Part shown: one piece after another, positions 6,652 to 13,349 of the stretch
Layout: the number at the start of each line of letters is the position of its first letter
Numbering within the stretch: position 1 is the first letter of the stretch
DNA from: Bacteroidales bacterium UBA1754
GTDB taxonomy: Bacteria > Bacteroidota > Bacteroidia > Bacteroidales > Paludibacteraceae
DNA: 13,349 nt
NCBI GenBank assembly: GCA_002315615.1
Contig: DCHK01000059.1
Location: forward strand, 1 to 13,349
Direction: 5' to 3'
Position numbers and translations under genes: made by a program
The notes under the pieces: generated by a model
What the model was told of the DNA's origin: nothing
Databases searched by the model: none
The model's input: the letters and a program-made list of their open reading frames with translations, nothing else

Positions 6652-6990
6652 TTATTTTTTCAGCAAATTGTCGATATTTTCAAGATAATCGAGCGAATCG
6701 TCGGGGAAAAATTCCAACTCTGGAATAACACGCAATTGATGACGAACGATAGTTGCCAAAGTATGACGAATTTCCCAATTCTTTTCGGCAATATAAGTCA
6801 TTATTTCATCGCGTTTTTCTGAAGGAAATACGCTTAAATATGCCTTTGCTACCGACAAATCTGGACTCACTCTTACCGCAGTTACCGATATCAATGAACC
6901 ACGTTTTTCGTTTCGTGTCATTTCCAAAAAGATATTTCCCAACTCTTTTTGTATAAGTCTGCCAATTTTATTTTGTCTTGTTGTTTCCAT
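6652..6990 (-). CDS. rbfA: 30S ribosome-binding factor A (RbfA)
   Basis: The 112-residue single KH-like domain protein binds the immature 30S subunit and helps mature the 5' end of 16S rRNA, with a role in cold adaptation in E. coli. Family signatures are the N-terminal helix (RQNKIGRLIQKELGNIF, 5-21), the VRVSPDLSVAKAYLSVF strand block (39-55) and the C-terminal LRVIPELEFFPDDSLDYLEN (about 85-104). Length is normal. The ATG is at 6988-6990. Together with ybeY two genes upstream it gives the operon a 16S-maturation theme. The 55-nt spacer before it holds three tandem ATTAAAC copies (- strand) and no promoter match, so it is probably read from upstream. Confidence 0.95.
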   Translation of the reverse strand: METTRQNKIGRLIQKELGNIFLEMTRNEKRGSLISVTAVRVSPDLSVAKAYLSVFPSEKRDEIMTYIAEKNWEIRHTLATIVRHQLRVIPELEFFPDDSLDYLENIDNLLKK

Positions 6991-7013
6991 TTTGAAATGA
7001 AAGTGTTTATGTT

Positions 7014-7034
7014 GTTTAATGTTTAATGTTTAAT
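7014..7034. repeat. Three tandem heptamers in the rbfA leader
   Basis: GTTTAAT occurs three times head to tail (7014-7020, 7021-7027, 7028-7034) between the TPR gene stop and the rbfA start. On the transcript it reads ATTAAAC x3, with a related ATAAACG next to it. Copy number could change by slippage; no regulatory role is known. Confidence 0.8.
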
Positions 7035-7045
7035 CGTTTATGGTT

Positions 7046-9202
7046 TTAATTCCCAACTATTTCGTATTTTAATTGTTCCATTATCAGCGAAAGTTCTTCG
7101 TCTGTTATTTTGCCACAAGTTTTCAGTGCTGAAACATCGGACTGAATTTCTTCAAAAAATCCTTCTGCACCTTTAGGATTAAGTTTTATACTCTGCTTGT
7201 AAAAATCAATTGCCTCACGCCTTTTGCTCGCAGATAGTTTGATGTGTCCAGCATTCATAAAGTCAACTGCGTTGGGCGACAATGCCAACATTTTTGTAAC
7301 ATATCGCTCTGCTTGTTCCGTTTTTTCACACAAGAAAGAACACCACGCCACCGCACGAATAATTTTCATATTGTCGGGACAAGTATATTCTGCTTTGAAA
7401 AACGAAGTAAACGCATCATCGTACAAGTGCATTTCCATTTGGCAATAACCTACATTCAAAGTAAGTTCCAAATCGTCGGGAATGAGCGACAACAACCGCT
7501 GATAGCACACTAAAGCACGGTCGTACTGTTTGGTAAAGCGATAACAAAATGCCAATCGGCGAAGCGTCCATCTGTTGTCGGGCAAAATCAAATCGGCACG
7601 TTCGTAATTCTTCAGTGCCAAAACAAAATTTTGCAAATTTTGGTAACAATAACCTATTTTTTGGTAATATTCTGCGTCGACATCTTTAGCATTTTGCTCA
7701 ATTTTCTCAAAAATTTCCAATGCGTAACCATAATGTCCGTTGGCAAAATAATATTCTGCAAACTTCATCAATTCGTCCGACGACAAAATTATTTGACTTG
7801 CAAAATAAGTTTCGTGAAAATTGAACGATTGAGAAAAAATATCAGGCAAATGTAATTTTCGTCCAAAAATTTTGTAGTAGCGATAAATGTTTTGCAGACA
7901 CGAACTGAAAAGAATCTCTTTTTTTGAAACTGAGTCTTTTATTTCTTTGCCCATTTCTTTCAAAGAATCGACATCGGCGTCCATCATTGGGAGAAGCATT
8001 TCTTTTTGCGATGCAGGAATTTGCGACAAACTAAAACAAAATGAATATTTGTCCGAGTCGCACAAATAACCACTTTGCATCACCAAGTTGATATTATTCC
8101 TTTCGGCATCGGTCGAAAAACCTTTCTGCAACTCGGTATGTTTAATATCGAAAGGCAAAAACCAATTGCAAACACTTCCGAAAAACGAAAAATTTTTCAA
8201 TTGCGCAAACGAACTCATAAATACATCTGCCCCACTTTTTTGCATATCGTGAAATTCGTCCATCAATTTTTCGGAAAACTTATTTTCCTCCACAATGTCT
8301 TTCACTTTTTTCTGCCATTCGGGATTTTCTTCCGAGAAATTTTTCATAAAATCATCATCACCCGAAAGTTTTCTTTCAATTTTTGATTGTATTTTTTGAA
8401 GTTCGGGCAATATTTTCTCGCGAAGTTTTTTTGTTATAGCATCGGTATCTTTTGTACGGACAATTTGCAACATTGCAGTAACAAAATCGGCTCGCCAAGT
8501 AGGATTTTCACTCGCCAAATTCAGTCGGTTTACAATGTTCGGATAGAATTTCAATCTATCGTCATATTTGTATAGCGAAAACGCAATAGCAACAAACGCT
8601 TTGCAACGGTTTTTTTCGTCTGTATCATTTTCAGACACATCGAGCAAAAACATTATTTTCTTTTCATCGAAAATCCGCATCAAATGAAGCATTACAGCCG
8701 AAATTGCAGTAGCAGATAATGCGTTTTTCATCAATTCGTATTCTGCTTCCGAATATTTTTCTGTTAACCACAGACGATTAAAAATTTCTATGATCAATTT
8801 TTCGTAAGCCGTTCTATTTTCATCAATATTTATAACAGAATATTCGTTGGCCAGTTGTTTACTATCGCGCATTTTATTCTCGTGTCTGCCTATTTCTTGA
8901 TATTCATAATTGTCTGCCAACAATACAAGCAAACGCTCACAAAGTGCATCGGTAAGTTCGAGAACAGAAATTTTTAATTTATTGAAAAACTTTTTTCGTT
9001 CGGGGTCTGGAGCGCCTTCTACTACGTATCGCAACATTGTTTTGTACGTATCTTCCAATTCGTTTTTCTTGTCGGCAAACGTCCAAAGATTTTCCCCATT
9101 CAGCAACAAACCAATCAAGTCGAAAGCTTCTTTCAACTGATTGTTTTTCAAATGAGAAATTATTTTTTGATAATTGGTTTCTATTTCGATGCGCGTTTTC
9201 AT
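7046..9202 (-). CDS. Large TPR-repeat protein of unknown function
   Basis: The 718-residue protein has no signal peptide or membrane helix, so it should be cytosolic. Residues 1-470 are helical and charged and match no domain I recognise. From about 475 to 680 there are five or six tetratricopeptide units with the usual G-Y and A pattern, for example YYQKIGYCYQNLQNFVLALK (about 512-531), LRRLAFCYRFTKQYDRAL (about 547-564) and LNVGYCQMEMHLYDDAF (about 582-598). TPR arrays are protein-binding scaffolds, so a partner or assembly role is likely, but no function is claimed. Its ATG overlaps the ybeY stop by 4 nt (ATGA at 9199-9202), a sign of translational coupling. It stands between two 16S rRNA maturation genes, and a ribosome-linked role is a possibility suggested only by position. 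Confidence 0.9.
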   Translation of the reverse strand: MKTRIEIETNYQKIISHLKNNQLKEAFDLIGLLLNGENLWTFADKKNELEDTYKTMLRYVVEGAPDPERKKFFNKLKISVLELTDALCERLLVLLADNYEYQEIGRHENKMRDSKQLANEYSVINIDENRTAYEKLIIEIFNRLWLTEKYSEAEYELMKNALSATAISAVMLHLMRIFDEKKIMFLLDVSENDTDEKNRCKAFVAIAFSLYKYDDRLKFYPNIVNRLNLASENPTWRADFVTAMLQIVRTKDTDAITKKLREKILPELQKIQSKIERKLSGDDDFMKNFSEENPEWQKKVKDIVEENKFSEKLMDEFHDMQKSGADVFMSSFAQLKNFSFFGSVCNWFLPFDIKHTELQKGFSTDAERNNINLVMQSGYLCDSDKYSFCFSLSQIPASQKEMLLPMMDADVDSLKEMGKEIKDSVSKKEILFSSCLQNIYRYYKIFGRKLHLPDIFSQSFNFHETYFASQIILSSDELMKFAEYYFANGHYGYALEIFEKIEQNAKDVDAEYYQKIGYCYQNLQNFVLALKNYERADLILPDNRWTLRRLAFCYRFTKQYDRALVCYQRLLSLIPDDLELTLNVGYCQMEMHLYDDAFTSFFKAEYTCPDNMKIIRAVAWCSFLCEKTEQAERYVTKMLALSPNAVDFMNAGHIKLSASKRREAIDFYKQSIKLNPKGAEGFFEEIQSDVSALKTCGKITDEELSLIMEQLKYEIVGN

Positions 9203-9630
9203 TCGTTTCTATTTTCTCCGTATAAATTCGCCAATGCCAAATTTTCTTTTTCCGTCATCACACGGCGTGCTTCGGGTTCTTTATCTTTCTGTCCGCAAAG
9301 GTGCAAAATGCCGTGAATTATTATGCGATGAAGTTCCTTTTCATACGACTGCGAAAACTGCTCGGCATTACTTTTTACCGTATCTAAACTTATAAAAATA
9401 TCGCCCGAAAGCAAATCGTTTTCGGTGTAATCAAACGTAATTACATCTGTGTAATAATCGTGTTGCAAAAATTGACGATTTACTTCCAAAATTCGTTCAT
9501 CGGAACAAAAAATGTAGGAAATTTCGCCCACTTTCTTACCGTAAAAAGTGGCAGTTTGCTTTATCCAATCTTTTACTTGTTGCTGTTGTAGCAACGGCAT
9601 TTCAATATCTTCGGCAAAAAAGTTTATCAT
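9199..9630 (-). CDS. ybeY: Endoribonuclease YbeY (rRNA maturation)
   Basis: The 143-residue UPF0054-family metalloprotein acts in 16S rRNA 3'-end maturation and ribosome quality control. The family core is clear: NRQFLQHDYYTDVITFDY (51-68), GDIFISLDTV (76-85) and the zinc motif H106-GIL-H110-LCG. The third ligand position, His in the E. coli HGxLHLxGYDH motif, is D116 here (CGQKDK). From memory this Asp is usual in Bacteroidota, so it is probably not a defect. The ATG is at 9628-9630, 3 nt after the spmAB stop codon, and the 3' end overlaps the TPR gene by 4 nt, so the gene is tightly embedded in the operon. Confidence 0.93.
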   Translation of the reverse strand: MINFFAEDIEMPLLQQQQVKDWIKQTATFYGKKVGEISYIFCSDERILEVNRQFLQHDYYTDVITFDYTENDLLSGDIFISLDTVKSNAEQFSQSYEKELHRIIIHGILHLCGQKDKEPEARRVMTEKENLALANLYGENRNE

Positions 9631-9633
9631 AGT

Positions 9634-10881
9634 TTATGCAAACAACAAATATGCAATTCCAATAGCGGCAAGTACACCTGCAAAATCGGCTATCAATCCA
9701 GCCCAAACGGCATAACGCGTTTTTTTAATTCCCACCAAACCAAAATACAACGCAATAATATAAAATGTAGTATCGGCAGCACCTTGGAACATACACGACA
9801 AACGACCAGCAAACGAATCGGGACCGAATGTTGCCATTGTATCTACCATCATTGCTTTGGCACCACTTCCGCTAAGTGGTTTCATCAGTGCAGTTGGGAG
9901 TGCGTCAACAAATTGCGTATCAAAATTGAAGCAAGCAAAGAACCAACGCAAACCATCCATCAGCAAATCCATTGCACCAGATGCACGAAAAACGCCAATT
10001 CCTACCAACATTCCTATCATAAAAGGAATGATTTTCAGCGTTACACTGAAACCATCTTTTGCGCCATCAATAAAGGCATCGTAAACATTCACTTTTTTAT
10101 AGAAAGCACCCGCAATAAACGCAACGATTATTCCAAACAATATGGAATTTCCCACAACCGACGAAACGATTTCCATTTGCTCTTTATCGAGCAACGAAAA
10201 ACCATACACAATTCCCACCAAAGCAAGAATAATTCCACCAAGCCAAGACAACACAACTTTGTTCAACAAGTTAAGTTTCTGGCGGATTCCCACATAAATA
10301 ATGGCAGTGAGCGTAGAAACAGCAGTTGCTATAAGAATCGGCATAAAAACATCAGTAGGATTGAGTGCCGCAAAGCCATCAGGACCTTTGGTTGTTGCAC
10401 GCAAAGCCATCACAGAAACGGGAATAATTGTCAATCCTGAAGTATTCAACGCCAAAAACATAATTTGCGCGTTTGAAGCCGTATCTTTTTTCGGATTCAA
10501 GTCTTGCAAACTCTGCATTGCTTTCAGTCCCATCGGCGTTGCAGCATTATCGAGTCCCAGCATATTTGCCGAAAAGTTCATCAGCAACTGACCGTGAACT
10601 GGATGATTTTCTGGTATTTCGGGAAAAAGTCTTGAAAAAAAAGGTTTCACTATTCTCGAAAGAAAATTGATAGCGCCCGCTTTTTCGCCAATATTCATAA
10701 ACCCAAGCCAAAGCGTCATCACACCCGTCAAAGGCAACGCAATATCCATCACCGCCATTTTCGACATTGAAAATGTGCTTGTAATAATGCGCTCAAAAAC
10801 TGCCACATCGCCCATCACGAACACTTGAAAAAGCGCCACAACAAACGAAATGAGAAAGAATGATATCCAAATATAGTTCAT
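9634..10881 (-). CDS. Fused SpmA-SpmB (spore maturation / nucleoside-recognition Gate) membrane protein
   Basis: The 415-residue polytopic inner-membrane protein joins the two halves that are separate SpmA and SpmB proteins in Bacillus. The SpmA-like half carries SANMLGLDNAATPMGLKAM (104-122) and NTSGLTIIP (146-154). The SpmB-like half carries PLSGSGAKAMM (335-345), FGPDS (352-356) and GAADTTFY (367-374). Both halves are Gate-domain proteins with many hydrophobic helices. In Bacillus they affect spore core dehydration; the host here shows no sign of sporulating, so the name is historical and transport of a small solute is an inference. The gene follows argS after 77 nt and is followed by ybeY after 3 nt. 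The start ATG at 10881 opens directly into the first helix. Confidence 0.9.
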   Translation of the reverse strand: MNYIWISFFLISFVVALFQVFVMGDVAVFERIITSTFSMSKMAVMDIALPLTGVMTLWLGFMNIGEKAGAINFLSRIVKPFFSRLFPEIPENHPVHGQLLMNFSANMLGLDNAATPMGLKAMQSLQDLNPKKDTASNAQIMFLALNTSGLTIIPVSVMALRATTKGPDGFAALNPTDVFMPILIATAVSTLTAIIYVGIRQKLNLLNKVVLSWLGGIILALVGIVYGFSLLDKEQMEIVSSVVGNSILFGIIVAFIAGAFYKKVNVYDAFIDGAKDGFSVTLKIIPFMIGMLVGIGVFRASGAMDLLMDGLRWFFACFNFDTQFVDALPTALMKPLSGSGAKAMMVDTMATFGPDSFAGRLSCMFQGAADTTFYIIALYFGLVGIKKTRYAVWAGLIADFAGVLAAIGIAYLLFA

Positions 10882-10889
10882 TACTGTAA

Positions 10890-10958
10890 AATTAAGAATT
10901 ATGAATTATGAATCACTTTTTGACAATTCTTAATTAAAAATTCATAATTCAAATTGTC
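10890..10958. repeat. Overlapping inverted repeats between argS and spmAB
   Basis: AATTAAGAATT (10890-10900) is inverted at 10925-10935. GAATTATGAAT occurs twice in overlapping copies (10896-10906, 10903-10913) and is inverted at 10940-10950. GACAATT (10922-10928) is inverted at 10952-10958, directly beside the argS stop codon. The arms interleave, so the possible hairpins exclude one another. No T-run follows on the - strand, so it is not a standard terminator, and no promoter match is present for spmAB. Confidence 0.65.
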
Positions 10959-12752
10959 TTACATTTGTTCGGGTGCTTCGATGCCAAGCAGATAAAGCGC
11001 ATTTTTGATAACGCGAGCCACATTGCGCGAAAGTTTCAAACGGAACAAACGCAAGTCTTCGTTTTCTTCTCTCAACATCGAAAAATCGTGGTAGAATTGA
11101 TTAAATTCTTTTGCCAAATCAAACACATAATTTGCAATTACACTCGGACTATACTCGTTGGCAGCCTGTTGCAAAACAGCAGGGAAAGTCGATAAATTTT
11201 GAATCAAATCCAACTCTTTTTGCGAAAGCGACAAATTGTCAGCAATTTTTGAATTTACATCAATGTTTTGTGCTATTGCTTTTCGCAAAATAGATTGAAT
11301 ACGAGCGTATGTATATTGTATGAAAGGACCTGTATTTCCGTTAAAATCAATTGATTCCTTCGGATTAAAAGTCATATTTTTACGTGGGTCAACTTTCAAA
11401 ATAAAATATTTGAGTGCGCCCATTGCCACCTTGCGAGAAGTCTCTTTCAGTTCGGCTTCGGTAGTTGTGTCTTGTCTGCCGAGTTCTTTTGAAATTTCAA
11501 AAGAATTGCGTTCCATTTCGTCCATCAAATCGTCGGCATCGACTACCGTACCTTCGCGCGACTTCATTTTTCCTTCGGGCAATTCCACCATTCCATACGA
11601 GAAATGTACAAGGTCTTTTCCCCACTCAAAACCAAGACGATAAAGTAATTTTGACAACACTTGGAAGTGATAATTCTGCTCATTTCCAACCACATAAATC
11701 ATTTTATCAATTTTATAATCGTCATAACGAAGTTTGGCTGTACCAATATCTTGCGTCATATACACAGAAGTGCCATCGCCACGGAGCAACAATTTTTCGT
11801 CAAGTCCTTCGTTTGTAAGGTCAGCCCAGACAGAACCATCTTCTTTTTTGAAAAACAAACCTTTTGCCAAGCCTTCTTCCACTTTTTTCTTACCCTCGAG
11901 GTATGTTTGAGATTCGTAGTAAATTTTATCGAAACTTACACCCAAACGATTGTAAGTCTCGTCAAAACCAGCATAAACCCAAGAGTTCATTTTCTTCCAA
12001 AGTGCAATAACTTCTGCGTCGCCACTTTCCCACTTTCGCAACATATCTTGCGCTTCGAGCATAAGTGGTGCTTTTTGTTTGGCGTCTTCTTCGCTCATAC
12101 CGCCAGCCATCAACTCTTTTATTTGCGCTTTGTATTCTTTGTCGAATTTTACATAATAATCGCCAACAAGATGGTCGCCTTTTTGCCCGAGCGATTCAGG
12201 TGTAGCACCATTTCCATAACGTTTCCAAGCCAACATTGACTTACAGATGTGAATACCACGATCGTTGACAATATTCGTTTTAACAACTTCATTTCCAACC
12301 GCTTGCAAAATTCTACTCAAACTAAAACCGAGCAAATTGTTGCGAATATGTCCCAAGTGTAGTGGTTTATTTGTGTTTGGTGAAGAATATTCTATCATCA
12401 CCAAAGGCGATTTTTCTGTTGCCGAAATGAAACCGAAATTTTGCTCTGCATCGATTTTTTCCAACTCGCGCACCCAAATGTCGCCAGCAAGCACAAAATT
12501 AAGGAAACCCTTTATCACAAATATGTCCGACACCTCAACGAGATGTTCTTTTACGTAATTTCCTATTTCAGCAGCAGTTTGTTCAGGACTTTTGCAAGAA
12601 ATTTTCAGCAAAGGGAACACCACTAATGTGAAATCACCTTGAATATCTTTTTTTGTTTTTTGTAGCTGAATCTGAGCATTTTCCACATCAGCGCCATAAA
12701 GTGCCTTTACTGCCGCTATGACTGATTCGGTTATTTTATCTTCTAATTTCAT
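10959..12752 (-). CDS. argS: Arginyl-tRNA synthetase
   Basis: The 597-residue cytosolic class I aminoacyl-tRNA synthetase charges tRNA-Arg. Domains in order are an N-terminal Add-1 domain for D-loop contact (about 1-105), the Rossmann catalytic core with SPNTNKPLHLGHIRNNLLG (HIGH-type HLGH at 132-135), the VGNEQNYHFQVL block (355-366), the KMSKS counterpart KMKSR (395-399), and a C-terminal helical DALR anticodon-binding domain ending LSRNVARVIKNALYLLGIEAPEQM. Length and motifs indicate an intact gene. The ATG at 12750-12752 lies about 20 nt from a consensus promoter. It heads the apparent six-gene operon. The unusual tRNA-Arg(CCG) at 464-537 is one of its expected substrates; ArgS in general reads A20 in the D-loop, next to the altered base 19. 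Confidence 0.97.
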   Translation of the reverse strand: MKLEDKITESVIAAVKALYGADVENAQIQLQKTKKDIQGDFTLVVFPLLKISCKSPEQTAAEIGNYVKEHLVEVSDIFVIKGFLNFVLAGDIWVRELEKIDAEQNFGFISATEKSPLVMIEYSSPNTNKPLHLGHIRNNLLGFSLSRILQAVGNEVVKTNIVNDRGIHICKSMLAWKRYGNGATPESLGQKGDHLVGDYYVKFDKEYKAQIKELMAGGMSEEDAKQKAPLMLEAQDMLRKWESGDAEVIALWKKMNSWVYAGFDETYNRLGVSFDKIYYESQTYLEGKKKVEEGLAKGLFFKKEDGSVWADLTNEGLDEKLLLRGDGTSVYMTQDIGTAKLRYDDYKIDKMIYVVGNEQNYHFQVLSKLLYRLGFEWGKDLVHFSYGMVELPEGKMKSREGTVVDADDLMDEMERNSFEISKELGRQDTTTEAELKETSRKVAMGALKYFILKVDPRKNMTFNPKESIDFNGNTGPFIQYTYARIQSILRKAIAQNIDVNSKIADNLSLSQKELDLIQNLSTFPAVLQQAANEYSPSVIANYVFDLAKEFNQFYHDFSMLREENEDLRLFRLKLSRNVARVIKNALYLLGIEAPEQM

Positions 12753-12771
12753 ATATATCTAAAATTTACCA

Positions 12772-12803
12772 CAAAATTACTTGTTTTTGTATGGATTAGC
12801 AAA
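12772..12803 (-). promoter_or_regulatory. Promoter of the argS operon
   Basis: On the - strand TTTG (12800-12803), 20 nt, then TAATTTTG (12772-12779): a full match to the Bacteroidota consensus. Transcription should start near 12765, leaving a leader of about 13 nt before the argS ATG. It is the only clear promoter seen for the genes between 5395 and 12752. Confidence 0.75.
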
Positions 12804-12812
12804 GAAACGCAC

Positions 12813-12846
12813 AAAAAAAAAGAGAGACATAAAAGCCTCCCTTTTT
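12813..12846 (-). terminator. Terminator of the HU gene
   Basis: On the - strand AAAAAGGGAG (12846-12837) pairs with CTCTCTTTTT (12826-12817), 10 bp with one G-U pair, around a 10-nt loop, and a T-run continues to 12813. It sits 21 nt after the HU stop and 10 nt before the argS -33 box, separating the two transcripts in very little space. Confidence 0.8.
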
Positions 12847-12867
12847 AAGCAAAAGTGTAAAATTCAA

Positions 12868-13131
12868 TTACAATGCCAAGTCTGCACCAGCTTTGAATTT
12901 AGCTGCTTTCTTAGCAGGGATGTTAATCACTTTTTTAGTTGCAGGGTTGATACCTTTGCGAGCAGCTCTTTCTGTTACAGAGAATGTACCAAAGCCTACC
13001 AAAGCAACTTTGTCATCTTTTTTAAGAGCTTCTGCTACTGAGCACATGAAAGCATCTAATGCTTTTTTTGAATCTGCTTTTGTCAATCCTGATTTTTCAG
13101 CAATTGAATCAATTAATTGTGTTTTGTTCAT
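12868..13131 (-). CDS. HU-family DNA-binding protein
   Basis: The 87-residue nucleoid protein should bind and bend DNA as a dimer. It shows the helical N-terminal half (MNKTQLIDSIAEKSGLTKAD), the GFGTF turn (46-50) and the long beta arm RKGINPATKKVINIPAKKAA (58-77), with the INPAT tip and its intercalating proline. Length is standard for HU. It is monocistronic, with its own promoter (13175-13204) and terminator. The leader of about 37 nt has no Shine-Dalgarno site. Which HU paralogue this is (hupA/hupB style) cannot be decided; Bacteroidales usually have several. Confidence 0.96.
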   Translation of the reverse strand: MNKTQLIDSIAEKSGLTKADSKKALDAFMCSVAEALKKDDKVALVGFGTFSVTERAARKGINPATKKVINIPAKKAAKFKAGADLAL

Positions 13132-13174
13132 AGTTTTTAAAAATTTAAAACATTAAGTATTAGTTATTCCGAAA

Positions 13175-13204
13175 CAAATGTAGAAAGTTTTTTTCATTAA
13201 CAAA
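13175..13204 (-). promoter_or_regulatory. Promoter of the HU gene
   Basis: On the - strand TTTG (13201-13204), 18 nt, then TACATTTG (13175-13182). The -7 box is perfect and the spacing is one base under the usual 19-21. The start would be near 13168. The adjoining insertion sequence lies only a few tens of bases upstream. Confidence 0.65.
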
Positions 13205-13276
13205 AGTTTTTTTCTCTTTTTTTTACATTTCTGCATATTTTTTTTTACAATGAAGAGTCCAATAGCAAATGCAAAA

Positions 13277-13349
13277 TTAAAGGTATTCTTTAAAAAATCT
13301 CATTTTAGGTGTTTCAAAGTTTAATTTTTGTCTCGGTCTTTCATTTAGT
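13277..13349 (-). mobile_element. IS30-family element, C-terminal end of the transposase (partial)
   Basis: The - strand frame running in from the window edge reads LNERPRQKLNFETPKMRFFK followed by EYL and a TAA stop at 13277-13279. The pattern LNxRPRxxLxFxTP is the hallmark C-terminus of IS30-family DDE transposases. The catalytic domain lies outside the window, so completeness is unknown. The AT-poorer stretch just downstream (about 13250-13276, containing GCATTTGCTATTGGACTCTT on the - strand) probably contains the terminal inverted repeat, but the exact end cannot be fixed without the other end of the element. The transposase points towards the HU gene. Confidence 0.82.

Noticed and set aside
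9199..9630. Loss of the third zinc-binding His in YbeY as a sign of a dead enzyme
   Set aside because: Asp at this place is, as far as I recall, normal in Bacteroidota YbeY, and the rest of the protein is intact.
9784..10440. 218-codon + strand frame opposite spmAB
   Set aside because: The composition (many His, Asn, Ser and Cys) is that of an antisense shadow, and the opposite frame is a clear SpmA-SpmB protein.
10922..10958. GACAATT/AATTGTC hairpin after the argS stop as a terminator
   Set aside because: On the - strand the stem is followed by AAAAAG, not a T-run, and the stem is AT-rich and weak.
13251..13325. Small + strand frame MKSPIANAKLKVFFKKSHFR..., 24 codons
   Set aside because: It runs antisense over the IS30 transposase C-terminus and the probable IS end, and has no promoter or similarity; taken as a shadow.
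1..13349. CRISPR array, defence or secretion locus
   Set aside because: No regularly spaced repeats of 20-40 nt and no matching gene families; the content is housekeeping plus small mobile-element remnants.

Overview
The window looks like the chromosome of a Bacteroidota member, most likely order Bacteroidales. The DNA is AT-rich. Several genes are preceded by the phylum-type promoter (-33 TTTG, about 19-21 nt, -7 TAnnTTTG), Shine-Dalgarno sequences are weak or absent, and the proteins are Bacteroidales-like: AsnA asparagine synthetase, a fused SpmA-SpmB protein, a LolC/E-type permease and a short HU. The species cannot be named from the sequence.

Left part (1-1860, mostly + strand). A frameshifted remnant of a small beta-rich envelope-type protein is followed by a strong terminator. 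A tRNA-Arg(CCG) with its own consensus promoter lies on the - strand. asnA follows on the + strand and ends at a shared terminator facing a large convergent gene.

Middle part (1859-5392). An LTA-synthase-like membrane sulfatase/phosphotransferase (- strand) and a membrane-anchored purple-acid-phosphatase-like enzyme (+ strand) diverge from a 300-nt spacer. Most of that spacer is a 195-bp foldback element with terminal inverted repeats and a GAAT direct repeat on each side, which looks like a MITE. In both genes a TTG start that maximises the frame lies inside a -7 promoter box, so the internal ATG is the better start.

Right part (5395-12752, all - strand). Six genes run in the order argS, spmAB, ybeY, TPR protein, rbfA, lolE-like permease. 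Spacings are short or overlapping, and the only clear promoter is in front of argS. This looks like one operon combining Arg-tRNA charging, 16S rRNA maturation (YbeY, RbfA) and membrane functions. The HU gene lies upstream with its own promoter and terminator. The C-terminus of an IS30-type transposase is cut by the right edge of the window.

No phage, CRISPR, secretion or defence locus is visible. The most unusual observations are a paired change in tRNA-Arg that replaces the near-universal G19-C56 tertiary pair with U19-A56, and the foldback element that places an inverted repeat where a -33 promoter box should be.
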